Shown one piece after another: positions 26,107 through 35,085 of a stretch of DNA of 47,105 bases; positions within the stretch are counted from its first letter, which is position 1, and each line of letters opens with the position of its first letter. A program made the position numbers and the translations under genes. The DNA is from a virus: IMG/VR virus record IMGVR_UViG_3300020122_000171, positions 1 to 47,105 of that record; one strand, written 5' to 3'. Below the pieces are notes generated by a model. That model worked only from the letters and a program-made list of their open reading frames with translations. It was not told the origin of the DNA and did no database searches.

Positions 26107-26618
26107 TATTGATTGAATAAATCTATTACTAATTGTGTTGCATTAGATAGTACTGATCCAGATGCTGTGCTAATTGTTGTATAATTCATTGTTGTTCCAT
26201 TTATAACTACTGTATTTGTTCCAAATGGGGCACTTAATGATATTAATGAATTACTTGTTGCAGATAATACAAAAGAATATAAATTATCAGATACTTGTTT
26301 TTGTGTTAATGATGTTCCTGTTACTAAAACAGTAGTTGATAAATCAGCTATTTTATGACTTTGTGGAGGATATGATTCTCCTTGTATAAAGAATATACTA
26401 TCTAATAATAAAACATTAAAAACTTTAGCTTTAATTTTTATTAAATTATTTAAATCTGTTTGAATATCATTTGACAATGATGTTAAATGTGATAGTTCAT
26501 CTGATGTTAAATCACTTACAGATTTAGTTATTTGTTGTAAATTACCAATATCATCAAAATAATTTATTTTAATTGTATTGGTAGTTTTATTATATAAAAT
26601 ATCTGTTAGTGTTTTCAT
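26106..26618 (-). CDS. hypothetical virion-type protein
   Basis: A 170-residue protein with a beta-like first 30 residues, a helical stretch (about 38-70) and a Ser/Thr-rich beta C-terminal half (LVTGTSLTQKQVSDNLYSF onward). No signal peptide or catalytic motif. It is downstream of the signal-peptide fibre-like gene and coupled to the next gene. Function unknown. Confidence 0.45.
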   Translation of the reverse strand: MKTLTDILYNKTTNTIKINYFDDIGNLQQITKSVSDLTSDELSHLTSLSNDIQTDLNNLIKIKAKVFNVLLLDSIFFIQGESYPPQSHKIADLSTTVLVTGTSLTQKQVSDNLYSFVLSATSNSLISLSAPFGTNTVVINGTTMNYTTISTASGSVLSNATQLVIDLFNQ

Positions 26619-26656
26619 GTTTTTATTTTAATGATTGATATTTCCTATATTAAAAT

Positions 26657-27517
26657 TTAAGGTTGATTAATTATAACCCAAGTAAATCCAACGTCAGAAC
26701 CAGCACCAAGCGACGACATTACATCGAACGATACACCGTCTATTATATTGCCATATTTAACCCAATCATTAGCCCCGCTGTTGTTAGGAGTTAAAACTAT
26801 TATCGAGTTACTATGTACTTTATTTGTGTTTATTGTAACTACTCCTGAACTACCGGTTGTACTTAAGTTGGCCATTGAGTTTGCGCCTGTGACTATTTTT
26901 AACTCTTTAATAGTTAAAGACTCATCTACTATAACATTGCCAGCTACTTGCAATTTAGCGAATGGAGTCGTTGTGCCAATACCAATATTTCCATTGGCTA
27001 ATGTGCGCATTGTTTCAATGTTGTTAGCGCCGAAAATTAAAGGCTTTGCTGTAAGTGTACCAACCATCATTCCCTCGCTACTTGCACCATCTGAAAAGAA
27101 CACCGTCTTGTCTTTACCTAAATTTCCAAAAAGACTATAAGACCAATTGCTTCCCGGATGCAAAAATCCACCATAAGAAGCAAGACTCCCTCTATCATTT
27201 TGTGTAATAACGGAAGCATATCCATTAATATTCGTATTTTGTAAATTTATATTAAGACTGCGCCAATTATCTTTTTTTATAGAAATTGCATTTGTCAGAT
27301 CTGGCGTAGTATCACCAATTCCTAAATTTCCATTTTTTGATAATGTCATCTGCACAACTCCGCTAGTCATAAGTGATAATGCTTGATCGTCTGTCGTTCC
27401 TATAAAATTTGTAGCTGGATTTGTTCCCGCATTACCTGTAAGGCTCCACTGAGCGTTTACGGTAGTTTGTGCAATTAGTACAATTGCAATAAATAAACTT
27501 GTTTTTAGTGTTTTCAT
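26657..27517 (-). CDS. fibre-like protein with N-terminal signal peptide
   Basis: The 286-residue protein begins with a typical Sec signal peptide (MKTLKTSLFIAIVLIAQTTVNAQ, cut probably after VNA-Q). It continues with GTNPATNFIGTTDDQAL, GNLGIGDTTP and GNIGIGTTTPFAKLQVAGNV, the repeat style of secreted fibre- or adhesin-like proteins of Bacteroidota that often precede S74 chaperone domains. The S74 domain itself is absent; the C-terminus (VKYGNIIDGVSFDV, GFTWVIINQP) is a small beta domain. A signal peptide is out of place in a virion protein, so this may be host-derived or may act at the host surface. Confidence 0.65.
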   Translation of the reverse strand: MKTLKTSLFIAIVLIAQTTVNAQWSLTGNAGTNPATNFIGTTDDQALSLMTSGVVQMTLSKNGNLGIGDTTPDLTNAISIKKDNWRSLNINLQNTNINGYASVITQNDRGSLASYGGFLHPGSNWSYSLFGNLGKDKTVFFSDGASSEGMMVGTLTAKPLIFGANNIETMRTLANGNIGIGTTTPFAKLQVAGNVIVDESLTIKELKIVTGANSMANLSTTGSSGVVTINTNKVHSNSIIVLTPNNSGANDWVKYGNIIDGVSFDVMSSLGAGSDVGFTWVIINQP

Positions 27518-27535
27518 GATTTTTTTAGTATTAGT

Positions 27536-29578
27536 TTAATGATTTGTATTGATATTTCCTTGCGCATCTGATATGTTTGCCACATTTATGTATTGTATCA
27601 CATTAGCCGATACTGGAGATGTTGCACCACTATATGAGTTAAGGGCATATCTTACATTAGCTGTTGCAGTAGCATCAATACATACAGTATTATAAGTAAT
27701 TTCTATATTACAATTTATTATTACAGATGTTGTATTGTCCACATATATTCCTGTGCCATATACTGTATTTGTCTTATTAATTATATGAGCCTTTGTTACA
27801 TCATAAGATCTTGAAACACATGTTCCACCTCCAGTGCATATAAATGTGCCTCCGCTTATTTTTCTACAATAATCTGCACAACCTACTATTGATGAAGATG
27901 CTGCACTTGTTCCATCACTATTTATTAAACTTATTACGTCTGAATAAGCCGATGTTCCTGCGTTACTTACACATCTATCACATAGTGTTACACTAAAAAA
28001 TCCGCGATATCCTAAACAGTTTACGGTGCATTTTATATAACTACCACCTATTGCACACTGATCACCTACTGAGTAAAACTCACAATCAGTCGCAGTTCCG
28101 GTATTATATATTGCCCACAAATTAGTGCCTGTGCTTCCATTATTTCTTTTAGCTGTGCAATTTTCAATTATTCCCGCATTATTAATTGATGCCGTTACTC
28201 CATCGTATGTGGATAAAGTTGATTCAGCATAAACATTAGTTGCATACGAAGTATTGGCTACGTTAAGAGCTGTAAGATTTGTAACAAAATTGCCTCCAAA
28301 AAGCTTTCCTCCGCTTGTTATGCTATATCCTTCTCCATTAGTTGAAATAATATTAACACCCGTAAAATATGTTGTTCCTGAACTTGAAAATGAAAATCCT
28401 GTATAAGTAGTAACAACAATGTTTAAATTATAAATATGAATAGTTGGAGCTGTTAATGAATCGTAAAATGGAATAACTGTATTATTTGTAAATGTATATG
28501 TATGACCATGCCCATCTATATTAACGCCTGTTTTTGGTTGTATAGTAATAGCTCCACTTTCTGTAACATCTACAAACATTTCTATACATTGTCCAGTAGT
28601 TGCTGCTGCCATTGCCAATGTTAATGTATTATAATAGGTGTATAATCCACTAGAATTAGCTATTCCCCATATACCACTAGTATTTAAAATAGAAGGATTA
28701 ATATTAGTAAATGTTATATTACCACTAATGCCAATATTAGCATTTACTAGAGTTTTATTGTTTTGTTGATAAATAGCACTTTTTAAATTTCCAGCTAACA
28801 CTTCTATTAATACAGGATAGAATTGACTTCCTGTAAAAAATATACGTCTTAATTGCCATTTTGTTGAAACACTACCTAATGTTATTAATTGATAATTACC
28901 ATTTTTAGTTTGATCTGCTTCATTTGTAATTAACACTTTCATTCCAACAAATGGAGTAAGTCCTTGTAATGTTGGAAATACTGTATTAGTTGAAGATGTA
29001 TAAGTTGCTAAATACCCAGGATTTCCTACTAAGGTTGTACCACTTAAATAAGTTGGAGTATTTGGTAATGCACTGTCAGCAACTGTATCAACAAATGCTA
29101 AAGGTAAATAAATTCCAGATTGTGATTGAGATATTGTAATATAAGTAATTGGGTCTGTTCCTATTATTGGATTAGCTGTTGTCTCTAAAAAATATTTCCC
29201 AGCTTGTGTTGTTCCGTGTAGGACGTTTACTTGACTTGGATAAATTTCAGAGGTTTCGTCATAATTCAATGGTCTTGTTAATATAAATGGTGTGCTTATA
29301 GATCCTAAATCTGTTACTTCATATAATCCATTCTGTAATTTTGATATTTGATTTTGAACAAGTAGTAATTGACCATTAGTTAATATAATACCATCTTGAC
29401 TTGGTAATACTCCATTTGAAGAGGCTGTTATAACATTAGCAGAATATGTTGATGCTGGTAATGCTGATATGGTTGTAGCATCAGCAAAAAACGTAGCAAC
29501 AGAATTACCACTACCTGTAGTGGTTATAGGAGGATTTGCCGGAGAAAATTCAGTTCTATATGTTCTTAATTTGCTCAT
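27536..29578 (-). CDS. tail fibre/spike with duplicated N-terminal domain and beta-helix
   Basis: The 680-residue protein has two tandem copies of a fibre domain: ILTNGQLLLVQNQISKLQNG then LILTRPLNYDE-type ending (about 30-155), and VGMKVLITNEADQTKNGNYQ with WQLRRIFF (about 165-295). From about 330 to 640 short repeats with Asn/Cys at turns (IENCTAKRNN, TDCEFYSVGD, IVGCADYC, VIINCNIEI) indicate a right-handed parallel beta-helix as in phage spikes. No catalytic residues can be assigned. It lies 1 base after the 112-residue gene. Confidence 0.68.
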   Translation of the reverse strand: MSKLRTYRTEFSPANPPITTTGSGNSVATFFADATTISALPASTYSANVITASSNGVLPSQDGIILTNGQLLLVQNQISKLQNGLYEVTDLGSISTPFILTRPLNYDETSEIYPSQVNVLHGTTQAGKYFLETTANPIIGTDPITYITISQSQSGIYLPLAFVDTVADSALPNTPTYLSGTTLVGNPGYLATYTSSTNTVFPTLQGLTPFVGMKVLITNEADQTKNGNYQLITLGSVSTKWQLRRIFFTGSQFYPVLIEVLAGNLKSAIYQQNNKTLVNANIGISGNITFTNINPSILNTSGIWGIANSSGLYTYYNTLTLAMAAATTGQCIEMFVDVTESGAITIQPKTGVNIDGHGHTYTFTNNTVIPFYDSLTAPTIHIYNLNIVVTTYTGFSFSSSGTTYFTGVNIISTNGEGYSITSGGKLFGGNFVTNLTALNVANTSYATNVYAESTLSTYDGVTASINNAGIIENCTAKRNNGSTGTNLWAIYNTGTATDCEFYSVGDQCAIGGSYIKCTVNCLGYRGFFSVTLCDRCVSNAGTSAYSDVISLINSDGTSAASSSIVGCADYCRKISGGTFICTGGGTCVSRSYDVTKAHIINKTNTVYGTGIYVDNTTSVIINCNIEITYNTVCIDATATANVRYALNSYSGATSPVSANVIQYINVANISDAQGNINTNH

Positions 29579-29579
29579 A

Positions 29580-29918
29580 TTATTTAAAGTATTGAACTCT
29601 TAATACATGATTTCCTGCATTACTTTGAATAGCTCTAAATAAAGCTATATTTTCTGCTCCATCAATTTCAAAATAATCTCCCCAGCATAAAAATATTCCA
29701 GTTGTTGCTGTTGGAACTATTGAATCTCCTAGCATAAGATAATTTAATACATCTCCACTTGTAACATCTGAAAATACCCTTATTTGACAAAAATTAGCTG
29801 TTGCAGGAGGAGTCAATTTTACAACTGATCCAGCAACGACTAATTCTTCTTTATTTACAGCAGGTCGTTTTGATGCCGATGAGGCTATTGCTAAAAAATT
29901 CTGAGTTTGGTCTGACAT
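29580..29918 (-). CDS. small beta-rich virion protein (decoration-like)
   Basis: A 112-residue protein with alternating hydrophobic residues over residues 25-112 and no helix-rich segment, ending HVLRVQYFK. Size and composition suit a capsid-decoration or fibre-attachment protein. A TATATTTG element precedes it and the spike gene follows by one base, so the two probably share a transcript. No family recognised. Confidence 0.45.
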   Translation of the reverse strand: MSDQTQNFLAIASSASKRPAVNKEELVVAGSVVKLTPPATANFCQIRVFSDVTSGDVLNYLMLGDSIVPTATTGIFLCWGDYFEIDGAENIALFRAIQSNAGNHVLRVQYFK

Positions 29919-29936
29919 GATATTTTATTTATAAAA

Positions 29937-29944
29937 CAAATATA
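29937..29944 (-). promoter_or_regulatory. -7 element (TATATTTG) before decoration-like gene
   Basis: TATATTTG on the minus strand, 19 bases before the start of the 112-residue gene. It overlaps the end of no gene; no clear -33 box. Confidence 0.4.
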
Positions 29945-29951
29945 AGTATTT

Positions 29952-30737
29952 TTAACTCTCTTCATTAGTTTGTTTAAGATTATTCTCTTTTTCATATTCA
30001 TCGACAGTGCCATCCATAATAGCTGCTGATAATCTTATTATCTCTTCATGTAATTGTGAAGGCATATCACTATCAATAACAAAAGATGAATTAATGACAG
30101 TTCCGCTGGTAAGTATAGTATTAACCGCCACAAACGTTGCTCCATCAATATATGTTATACCATTGTGCACAGCTTCATCATATACATAATATGTTTGTCC
30201 TATGACTAATGTTCCTGGCCCTGTAATTTTATTACTTTCCTGACCAATAGTTACAACAACAGGGGTGGCAATATAAAACATATTATATTGAGTAAAATTT
30301 CCACCTGTAGGCAAAAGAATAGTCCATCCTGTTAAACTGTCATTGAAATATGTTTTATCTGATTTAGGTCGCCTAAAAGGATTTCTGTTGATTAGCCCTT
30401 GTTCGTTATATGTTACTGGGCGGCAAGCATTGGTGATACCATCTACTGTGTTTTCTATTGAAAGGAGATAATAATATTGTGTAGGGTACGGTATAAAAGA
30501 TCCTGCTGGCGCTCCTGTGGCTCTGCGTATTAATGTAGATAATTCATTGCGTAATCGTTGTGATGTTTGTACTCCAAAACTACGTTGACGTTTAATGTTT
30601 TCAGTGCGATCATCTAATACTTTTTTTTGTGCTTGATTAATAGCATCATAATATCTGCTATCAGTGAAACGAGGCGACTTGACCCTATCAATAAGGTTGT
30701 CTATTGCCATTCGCATCTGTATCGCATTGTAGAACAT
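29952..30737 (-). CDS. head-tail adaptor/ring protein with inserted 'G..Y.V...HNG..Y' domain
   Basis: A 261-residue protein with a helical N-terminus (MRMAIDNLIDRVKSPRFTDS, YYDAINQAQKKVLDDRTE) like connector or ring proteins, then a beta part, and at about 172-215 the small domain TLVIGQTYYVY, AVHNGITY, ATFVAVNTIL shared with the 284-residue ring protein and the nozzle. The C-terminus is helical (HEEIIRLSAAIMDGTVDEYEKENN). Start could be 30737 or the Mets at 30716/30710, because a -7 element lies only 5 bases upstream of 30737. Confidence 0.55.
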   Translation of the reverse strand: MFYNAIQMRMAIDNLIDRVKSPRFTDSRYYDAINQAQKKVLDDRTENIKRQRSFGVQTSQRLRNELSTLIRRATGAPAGSFIPYPTQYYYLLSIENTVDGITNACRPVTYNEQGLINRNPFRRPKSDKTYFNDSLTGWTILLPTGGNFTQYNMFYIATPVVVTIGQESNKITGPGTLVIGQTYYVYDEAVHNGITYIDGATFVAVNTILTSGTVINSSFVIDSDMPSQLHEEIIRLSAAIMDGTVDEYEKENNLKQTNEES

Positions 30738-30741
30738 AAAA

Positions 30742-30749
30742 CAAAGATA
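30742..30749 (-). promoter_or_regulatory. possible -7 element (TATCTTTG)
   Basis: TATCTTTG on the minus strand fits TAnnTTTG and lies between a terminator and the adaptor gene. It is very close to the annotated start, so the transcript would be leaderless or use an internal Met. Confidence 0.3.
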
Positions 30750-30753
30750 AAAA

Positions 30754-30781
30754 AAAAACGAGACTGTTACATCTCGTTTTT
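30754..30781 (-). terminator. intrinsic terminator after the Acb2/Tad1-like gene
   Basis: AAAAACGAGA and TCTCGTTTTT form a 10-bp stem with an 8-base loop; on the minus strand it is followed by a run of T. It closes the transcript carrying the 391-residue protein and the Acb2-like gene. Confidence 0.85.
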
Positions 30782-30803
30782 AAATAGTTTTAATATATTT
30801 TAT

Positions 30804-31076
30804 TTAAAGTTTCAATCCATCAGCCGTTGGCTCAATTTTAGTTCCTGTACTGACATCTTTAGAAGAGGGATAAGGATTTGCTTCACCAAGCCTTTTTAAA
30901 TCCATACCTAGCCACATTACGCCTTCTTGAAGTTTAGTTATTGCTAAACTTCTTTCTCTGCTGTTTGGTAAATTTTTAATTCGTTGGATAATATCGTCTG
31001 TATCCTTACGTAATTGTTTATCATTTAATACCTCTTCTTCATAAGTAAAAGGTCTTTCATCTTTTTGAATTTCCAT
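30804..31076 (-). CDS. acb2: Acb2/Tad1-like cyclic-nucleotide sponge (anti-CBASS/anti-Thoeris)
   Basis: The 90-residue protein contains LPNSRERSLAITKLQEGVMW followed by LGMDLKRL and ends IEPTADGLKL. The 'SRERSLAITKLQE..MW' helix is the hallmark of the Acb2/Tad1 hairpin family (also T4 Vs.4). Proteins of this family bind cyclic di- and trinucleotides or gcADPR made by bacterial CBASS and Thoeris systems and so block the defence signal. The residues before it (DTDDIIQRIKN) would form the first helix. It follows the 391-residue gene by 24 bases and is followed by a strong terminator, so it shares a short transcript in the head module and would be expressed with virion genes. Family recognition is from memory of the motif; ligand choice cannot be told. 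Confidence 0.8.
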   Translation of the reverse strand: MEIQKDERPFTYEEEVLNDKQLRKDTDDIIQRIKNLPNSRERSLAITKLQEGVMWLGMDLKRLGEANPYPSSKDVSTGTKIEPTADGLKL

Positions 31077-31100
31077 GTTTTTTTAGTTTTTAGTTATTAA

Positions 31101-32276
31101 TTATTTACCTTTTTTGTGATCTTCAATTTTTTGAATAAGTAGTTTTTTATTTGTTGTTGTTTTAGCTAGCGCAAACCCAATTTCAAATGCCATATTCTGT
31201 AATTTCTCTAATGAATAATCATGTAAATTAACAACAGATTCAACCATCTCAGGTTTTTTATTTGATTCTAAAAAAGCCTCCAACTTGTCATTTAATGCCT
31301 TAGTTTTAACTTTTTCTTCTTCAACTTCTTTTGTAAGTTTGTCTAATTTATTTAACTTCTCGTCTAAATCTTTATCAAGCACAAATCCTTTATCTTTCTG
31401 TTCCTGATTACGAGCAGTTTCTCCTTGTCCTGGATTAAGTTGAATAGGTTGTTTCTGTTCTTCTGTTGCGTGTTGTTTAAAGAATTGACTACGTTGTTTA
31501 GATTCTAAATCCATATTCATTAACAATGTAGGATTTTCAATCAATTTCTTTACTGCCATTGCCTCTGTAGATCCTAATGCATAAGTATCTTTCCACATAT
31601 ACCCATTAGTTACATCTAATGTGATTAATCCTGTGGCACGGGCACGATTAAATGCTGTTAACACATTCCTATTAGCATTATCATAAATATCTAAAAACTC
31701 ATTCGGCTCTTTTTCTGCTTTCTCAATAACGGCAGCTAATAAAGTATTTAAATTATTGTGCTCACTGGATACACCTAAATTAGTAGCCATATCATAAAGC
31801 TCTGCACCGATCATATTTTCTGCTATCTCAGAAGCCCTACGTCTTGCCTTAGACATACGTATAATTTTATTCGCTTCTTTATCCTTATCAATTTGTTTAT
31901 ACTTAGGTGTTCCTGATTGAAATGGTGAGCCCATCATACAAGGATGATGAGATATTACACACCACAATTTTCTATCACGTGGAATAGATAAATCAAATTG
32001 CATCATATCAGTTAATACGATACGATCAAATTTTAATTCACCGGTTTCTTTTTCAGTTCCTAAAGGAATACCAAATACTACTCCTGTTTCAGGATCAGTA
32101 ACTCGGCTAAAAGAAATTCTCGGTTGTTTTATCTGAGAGCGTTTAAGTGCTTCAATCAGAATGATGCCTGTTTGTTGGCATACTTTAGGGTTTTCAAAAT
32201 TTACAATCTTGTATTCAAAATTGTTGCCATCTATCATCTTGGTGAATAGAGGCATTTCTTCTGCTTGTTTTTCCAT
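31101..32276 (-). CDS. hypothetical head-module protein with coiled coil and SAP/HeH-like C-terminus
   Basis: A 391-residue protein. Residues 1-130 are mixed alpha/beta (FSRVTDPETGVVFGIPLG), 140-255 helical (SKARRRASEIAENMIGAELYD), 300-340 form a Lys/Glu-rich coiled coil, and the last 37 residues (YSLEKLQNMAFEIGF, TTNKKLLIQKIEDHKKG) resemble a SAP/HeH-type nucleic-acid-binding helix-extension-helix. It has its own consensus promoter after the capsid terminator and is followed by the Acb2-like gene. No known family name; a DNA- or RNA-associated head protein is possible. Confidence 0.45.
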   Translation of the reverse strand: MEKQAEEMPLFTKMIDGNNFEYKIVNFENPKVCQQTGIILIEALKRSQIKQPRISFSRVTDPETGVVFGIPLGTEKETGELKFDRIVLTDMMQFDLSIPRDRKLWCVISHHPCMMGSPFQSGTPKYKQIDKDKEANKIIRMSKARRRASEIAENMIGAELYDMATNLGVSSEHNNLNTLLAAVIEKAEKEPNEFLDIYDNANRNVLTAFNRARATGLITLDVTNGYMWKDTYALGSTEAMAVKKLIENPTLLMNMDLESKQRSQFFKQHATEEQKQPIQLNPGQGETARNQEQKDKGFVLDKDLDEKLNKLDKLTKEVEEEKVKTKALNDKLEAFLESNKKPEMVESVVNLHDYSLEKLQNMAFEIGFALAKTTTNKKLLIQKIEDHKKGK

Positions 32277-32327
32277 TAAATTTATTTTTATAGTTTATAC
32301 TAAAGGAGGATCTCCGCTCCTGTAATA

Positions 32328-32360
32328 CAAATATATAAAAATAAATCATTGCAAAACAAA
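32328..32360 (-). promoter_or_regulatory. Bacteroidota-type promoter for the Acb2-like unit
   Basis: On the minus strand TTTG (32360-32357), 21 bases, then TATATTTG (32335-32328), an exact fit to the -33/-7 consensus. It lies right after the capsid-gene terminator and 52 bases before the 391-residue gene. Confidence 0.65.
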
Positions 32361-32385
32361 AAGCCCTAGATTTCTCCAGGGCTTT
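32360..32385 (-). terminator. intrinsic terminator after major capsid gene
   Basis: AAAGCCCT and AGGGCTTT form an 8-bp stem with a 10-base loop, followed on the minus strand by TTGTTTTG. It isolates the capsid transcript from the next unit. Confidence 0.82.
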
Positions 32386-32417
32386 CCGAACCAAACTATA
32401 CACACCTAACCTAATAC

Positions 32418-33896
32418 TTATGAGTGGTTTATAATACCACAAGAAGTAGTATTATAAACAATTGCTAAGTCTTCTTTAAGATACATATATTTCACTGCAT
32501 CTTCTTCTGACATGATTGTTTCCGGTGAACCGGTCATACCATTAATGTAACCTGTGATATTACCACGGCTGATACCATTAGCTCCTTTTGTCAACACATC
32601 AACATTTCTTTCGTTATCTGTTCCCATGTTTAAGAACAAATACATTGACGATTGTAAAAGTTTACCATTAGCACCACGAGCAGTAAACCTTGATTCATCA
32701 TCCCACATTGGATGTTTAATGAACCAAACAGTATTACCATTAACGTTAAATGATTTGTAATGGAATCCTACATTTACCTCTTGACCTCCAATATCAGAAG
32801 TTTGATTTGTTGGCTGAGTAATATAAACATGTTGATTACCGGCTAATTTTTGCATTTGAATTTGTGCATTAGCATAACCATCAGTTCCTGTAATACATAC
32901 CCATGACATACCAGTATATTTATTGGATTTTTTCTCCAACTGAATCATCATATCGGTAAAGTCATCGGCTGTTGCTTCACCAGAAGCTCCTGATCCGTAA
33001 GTTTCATTACCACCTGATATTTGTTCAATGATACCATCACCTTGAATAATTGGCAATCCAGTTTCTTTATCAATCAAACGAGATTGAGTCAATAACTGTC
33101 CTGTCAATGATTTCATAGTTGATTTACCATGAATTTTTTGGAACTCATCTTCCATCGTTGACTGAGCTGTAGCTTGACGTATTTGTTCATACATCCATCC
33201 TTTAGCTGCTCCTTTAGGCCCTTCATATTCTAACCACAGAATATTAGATGCAGCAGTACCGGTAATCTTTTCAGATTTACGTTGGATAGTAGTATGGTTA
33301 ATGAAGCTGTCAGGGAAATGACTACGAGAATAACCACGTAATGAACCTTCAGAATATGAAGTATAGCCTCCCATCACTGTTTTTACAGAACCTTGTCCTG
33401 CAACATGAGTGGTCCAGTTAAATACTGCACCGTCTGGTGATTTGAATTCATAAACATAATTACCTGCACTACCTGTTGGCAATCCCATAACGCGAGCTTG
33501 GAATCCTTGTCCATTGAATAAAGCATTCATACCTGGTACAAGATAATTATCCATTAAGGATAAAAAGAATGTACCATCAGCAGCAGTTGCACCAACTTGA
33601 GAGTTAATAACTGTATTTTTTTGAATACGACCCATAACATCAAATTGGTAAGCGTTGTTACCAATATTTTTGCTAGAATCTAAACGGTTTAATTTTGTAG
33701 GTACATTTTGAATACCATAAGGTCCAACAGCACCTGAAACAAGTAATGTTGTTACTGCACGTTGATCTACGTACTCTAATACTTTACGAATAGCTGGATA
33801 TTTAGCCTGATTTGCAATCAAATCGGCATCGGTGGTACATGTTTCTGTCCATTTACCACTTTTGATTTGTATTTTCCCTGGATTAAAAGTTGCCAT
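32418..33896 (-). CDS. major capsid protein (HK97-type, crAss-like)
   Basis: The 492-residue protein follows portal and scaffold-like genes and precedes a strong terminator, the usual place and isolation of a major capsid gene. Length and order agree with crAss-like capsid proteins. Features include a charged N-terminal arm region (KIQIKSGKWTETCTTDADLI), a long helix-rich middle with GWMYEQIRQATAQSTMEDEF, and VGFHYKSFNVNGNTVWFIKHPMWD, the long beta hairpin-like stretch typical of HK97 fold P-domains, and an aromatic C-terminus. No cleavage site is evident. Assignment rests on order, size and motif feel, not on a search. Confidence 0.78.
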   Translation of the reverse strand: MATFNPGKIQIKSGKWTETCTTDADLIANQAKYPAIRKVLEYVDQRAVTTLLVSGAVGPYGIQNVPTKLNRLDSSKNIGNNAYQFDVMGRIQKNTVINSQVGATAADGTFFLSLMDNYLVPGMNALFNGQGFQARVMGLPTGSAGNYVYEFKSPDGAVFNWTTHVAGQGSVKTVMGGYTSYSEGSLRGYSRSHFPDSFINHTTIQRKSEKITGTAASNILWLEYEGPKGAAKGWMYEQIRQATAQSTMEDEFQKIHGKSTMKSLTGQLLTQSRLIDKETGLPIIQGDGIIEQISGGNETYGSGASGEATADDFTDMMIQLEKKSNKYTGMSWVCITGTDGYANAQIQMQKLAGNQHVYITQPTNQTSDIGGQEVNVGFHYKSFNVNGNTVWFIKHPMWDDESRFTARGANGKLLQSSMYLFLNMGTDNERNVDVLTKGANGISRGNITGYINGMTGSPETIMSEEDAVKYMYLKEDLAIVYNTTSCGIINHS

Positions 33897-33921
33897 GATT
33901 TTTGTTTATTTTTAAATAAGT

Positions 33922-35067
33922 TTATTCCGATTCGACAAGGTGATCGAATGCGCTGAAATTCCCAACTGGGTCTTTTACAGAATTTTGATTGCTTCCCGAA
34001 TGAGAACCAGATTTTATGACAGGAGGGATGTTGTGAAGCTTATTCACTTTTTCATCTCGACCTTTCTCATACATCTTATTCTTTAGATTAGCAATCCCTT
34101 TCTCTCCAAACTCTACAAAAAGTGCAAACTGAGCAATAACTTTTGGGTCGCGCATAGCATCGTTGTATGCGCCTGCCAACAATTTTTCAGCTACAAATTT
34201 TTTATTATTCTTAGAAAGTGGTGCTTCCATAAACTTCTCAACGGTGTCGAGTTGTTGTACTATGATAGCAGCTTCTTCCTTCATCTTTGTTTGGTGAGCT
34301 AATGTAATATTTTGCTCTAACTCTTTTACTTCATTAAGTTTTTGAGTTAGCAGATTGTTTTCATTTATATCAAGTATGGTGCGAAGTTCTTTAGCTTCAA
34401 TTTCAAGTTTACCATCCTCTGTAAGTTTCTCAATTTTGTTATTAATAACATCATCCTCAAAACCTTTTAATTTTAAATCCTCCGCTACCAAATCAGCATC
34501 TTCTAATCCTTTATAGAAAGCAATCTGTTTAAACGGTGCTTCTATTTGATCTTGCGTAAGCCCTGATTTAAGTCCTATAATTAATAATTGCGATTCAGGA
34601 GGCAATGTTTCAATATGTTTTTTAAAGTCAACATCCTGATATGTTTTTAAAGCCTCTTGTTTTTGTAATTCTATATAAGATTTTTGAGCTTCTTTATAAG
34701 CTTCAAAAGTGTCTTCTTTAATTTCAAATCCACTTTCTTTAGCAAGATCTACCCATTTAAGTTCTTCTTCCAACTCATCACTTTCAGATGCAGGAATTTG
34801 AAAAACATCTTCTTCCTCTGCTGGCTTTTCTCCTTCTTTAGGCTTGTCATCAGTTTTTGGTTTATCTTCTCCTGGGATAGTTACTGTTTCTGTTTTTTCT
34901 TCAACAGGTGGTTGTTCACTTCCCTCAGTTTTTGCTGTTGGTGTTTCAGTAGTCGATTTAGATTGTGTTCCAAAATCTATAATATCGTTCTCTGATAATC
35001 CTGCGAAACCAGCTAACCCACTTGGGGTGTCATTGCTTTTAGTTTCTATTGTCGCTTGTTCAGCCAT
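33922..35067 (-). CDS. scaffold-like protein
   Basis: The 381-residue product is very acidic and low complexity in its first 110 residues (Thr, Glu, Lys, Pro; GEDKPKTDDKPKEGEKPAEE), then long charged helices with coiled-coil character (about 115-340). It is 25 bases upstream of the capsid gene and downstream of the portal, the classic place for a capsid scaffold. No protease domain is seen. Confidence 0.6.
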   Translation of the reverse strand: MAEQATIETKSNDTPSGLAGFAGLSENDIIDFGTQSKSTTETPTAKTEGSEQPPVEEKTETVTIPGEDKPKTDDKPKEGEKPAEEEDVFQIPASESDELEEELKWVDLAKESGFEIKEDTFEAYKEAQKSYIELQKQEALKTYQDVDFKKHIETLPPESQLLIIGLKSGLTQDQIEAPFKQIAFYKGLEDADLVAEDLKLKGFEDDVINNKIEKLTEDGKLEIEAKELRTILDINENNLLTQKLNEVKELEQNITLAHQTKMKEEAAIIVQQLDTVEKFMEAPLSKNNKKFVAEKLLAGAYNDAMRDPKVIAQFALFVEFGEKGIANLKNKMYEKGRDEKVNKLHNIPPVIKSGSHSGSNQNSVKDPVGNFSAFDHLVESE

Positions 35068-35085
35068 GATTATATTAGTTTAAAA

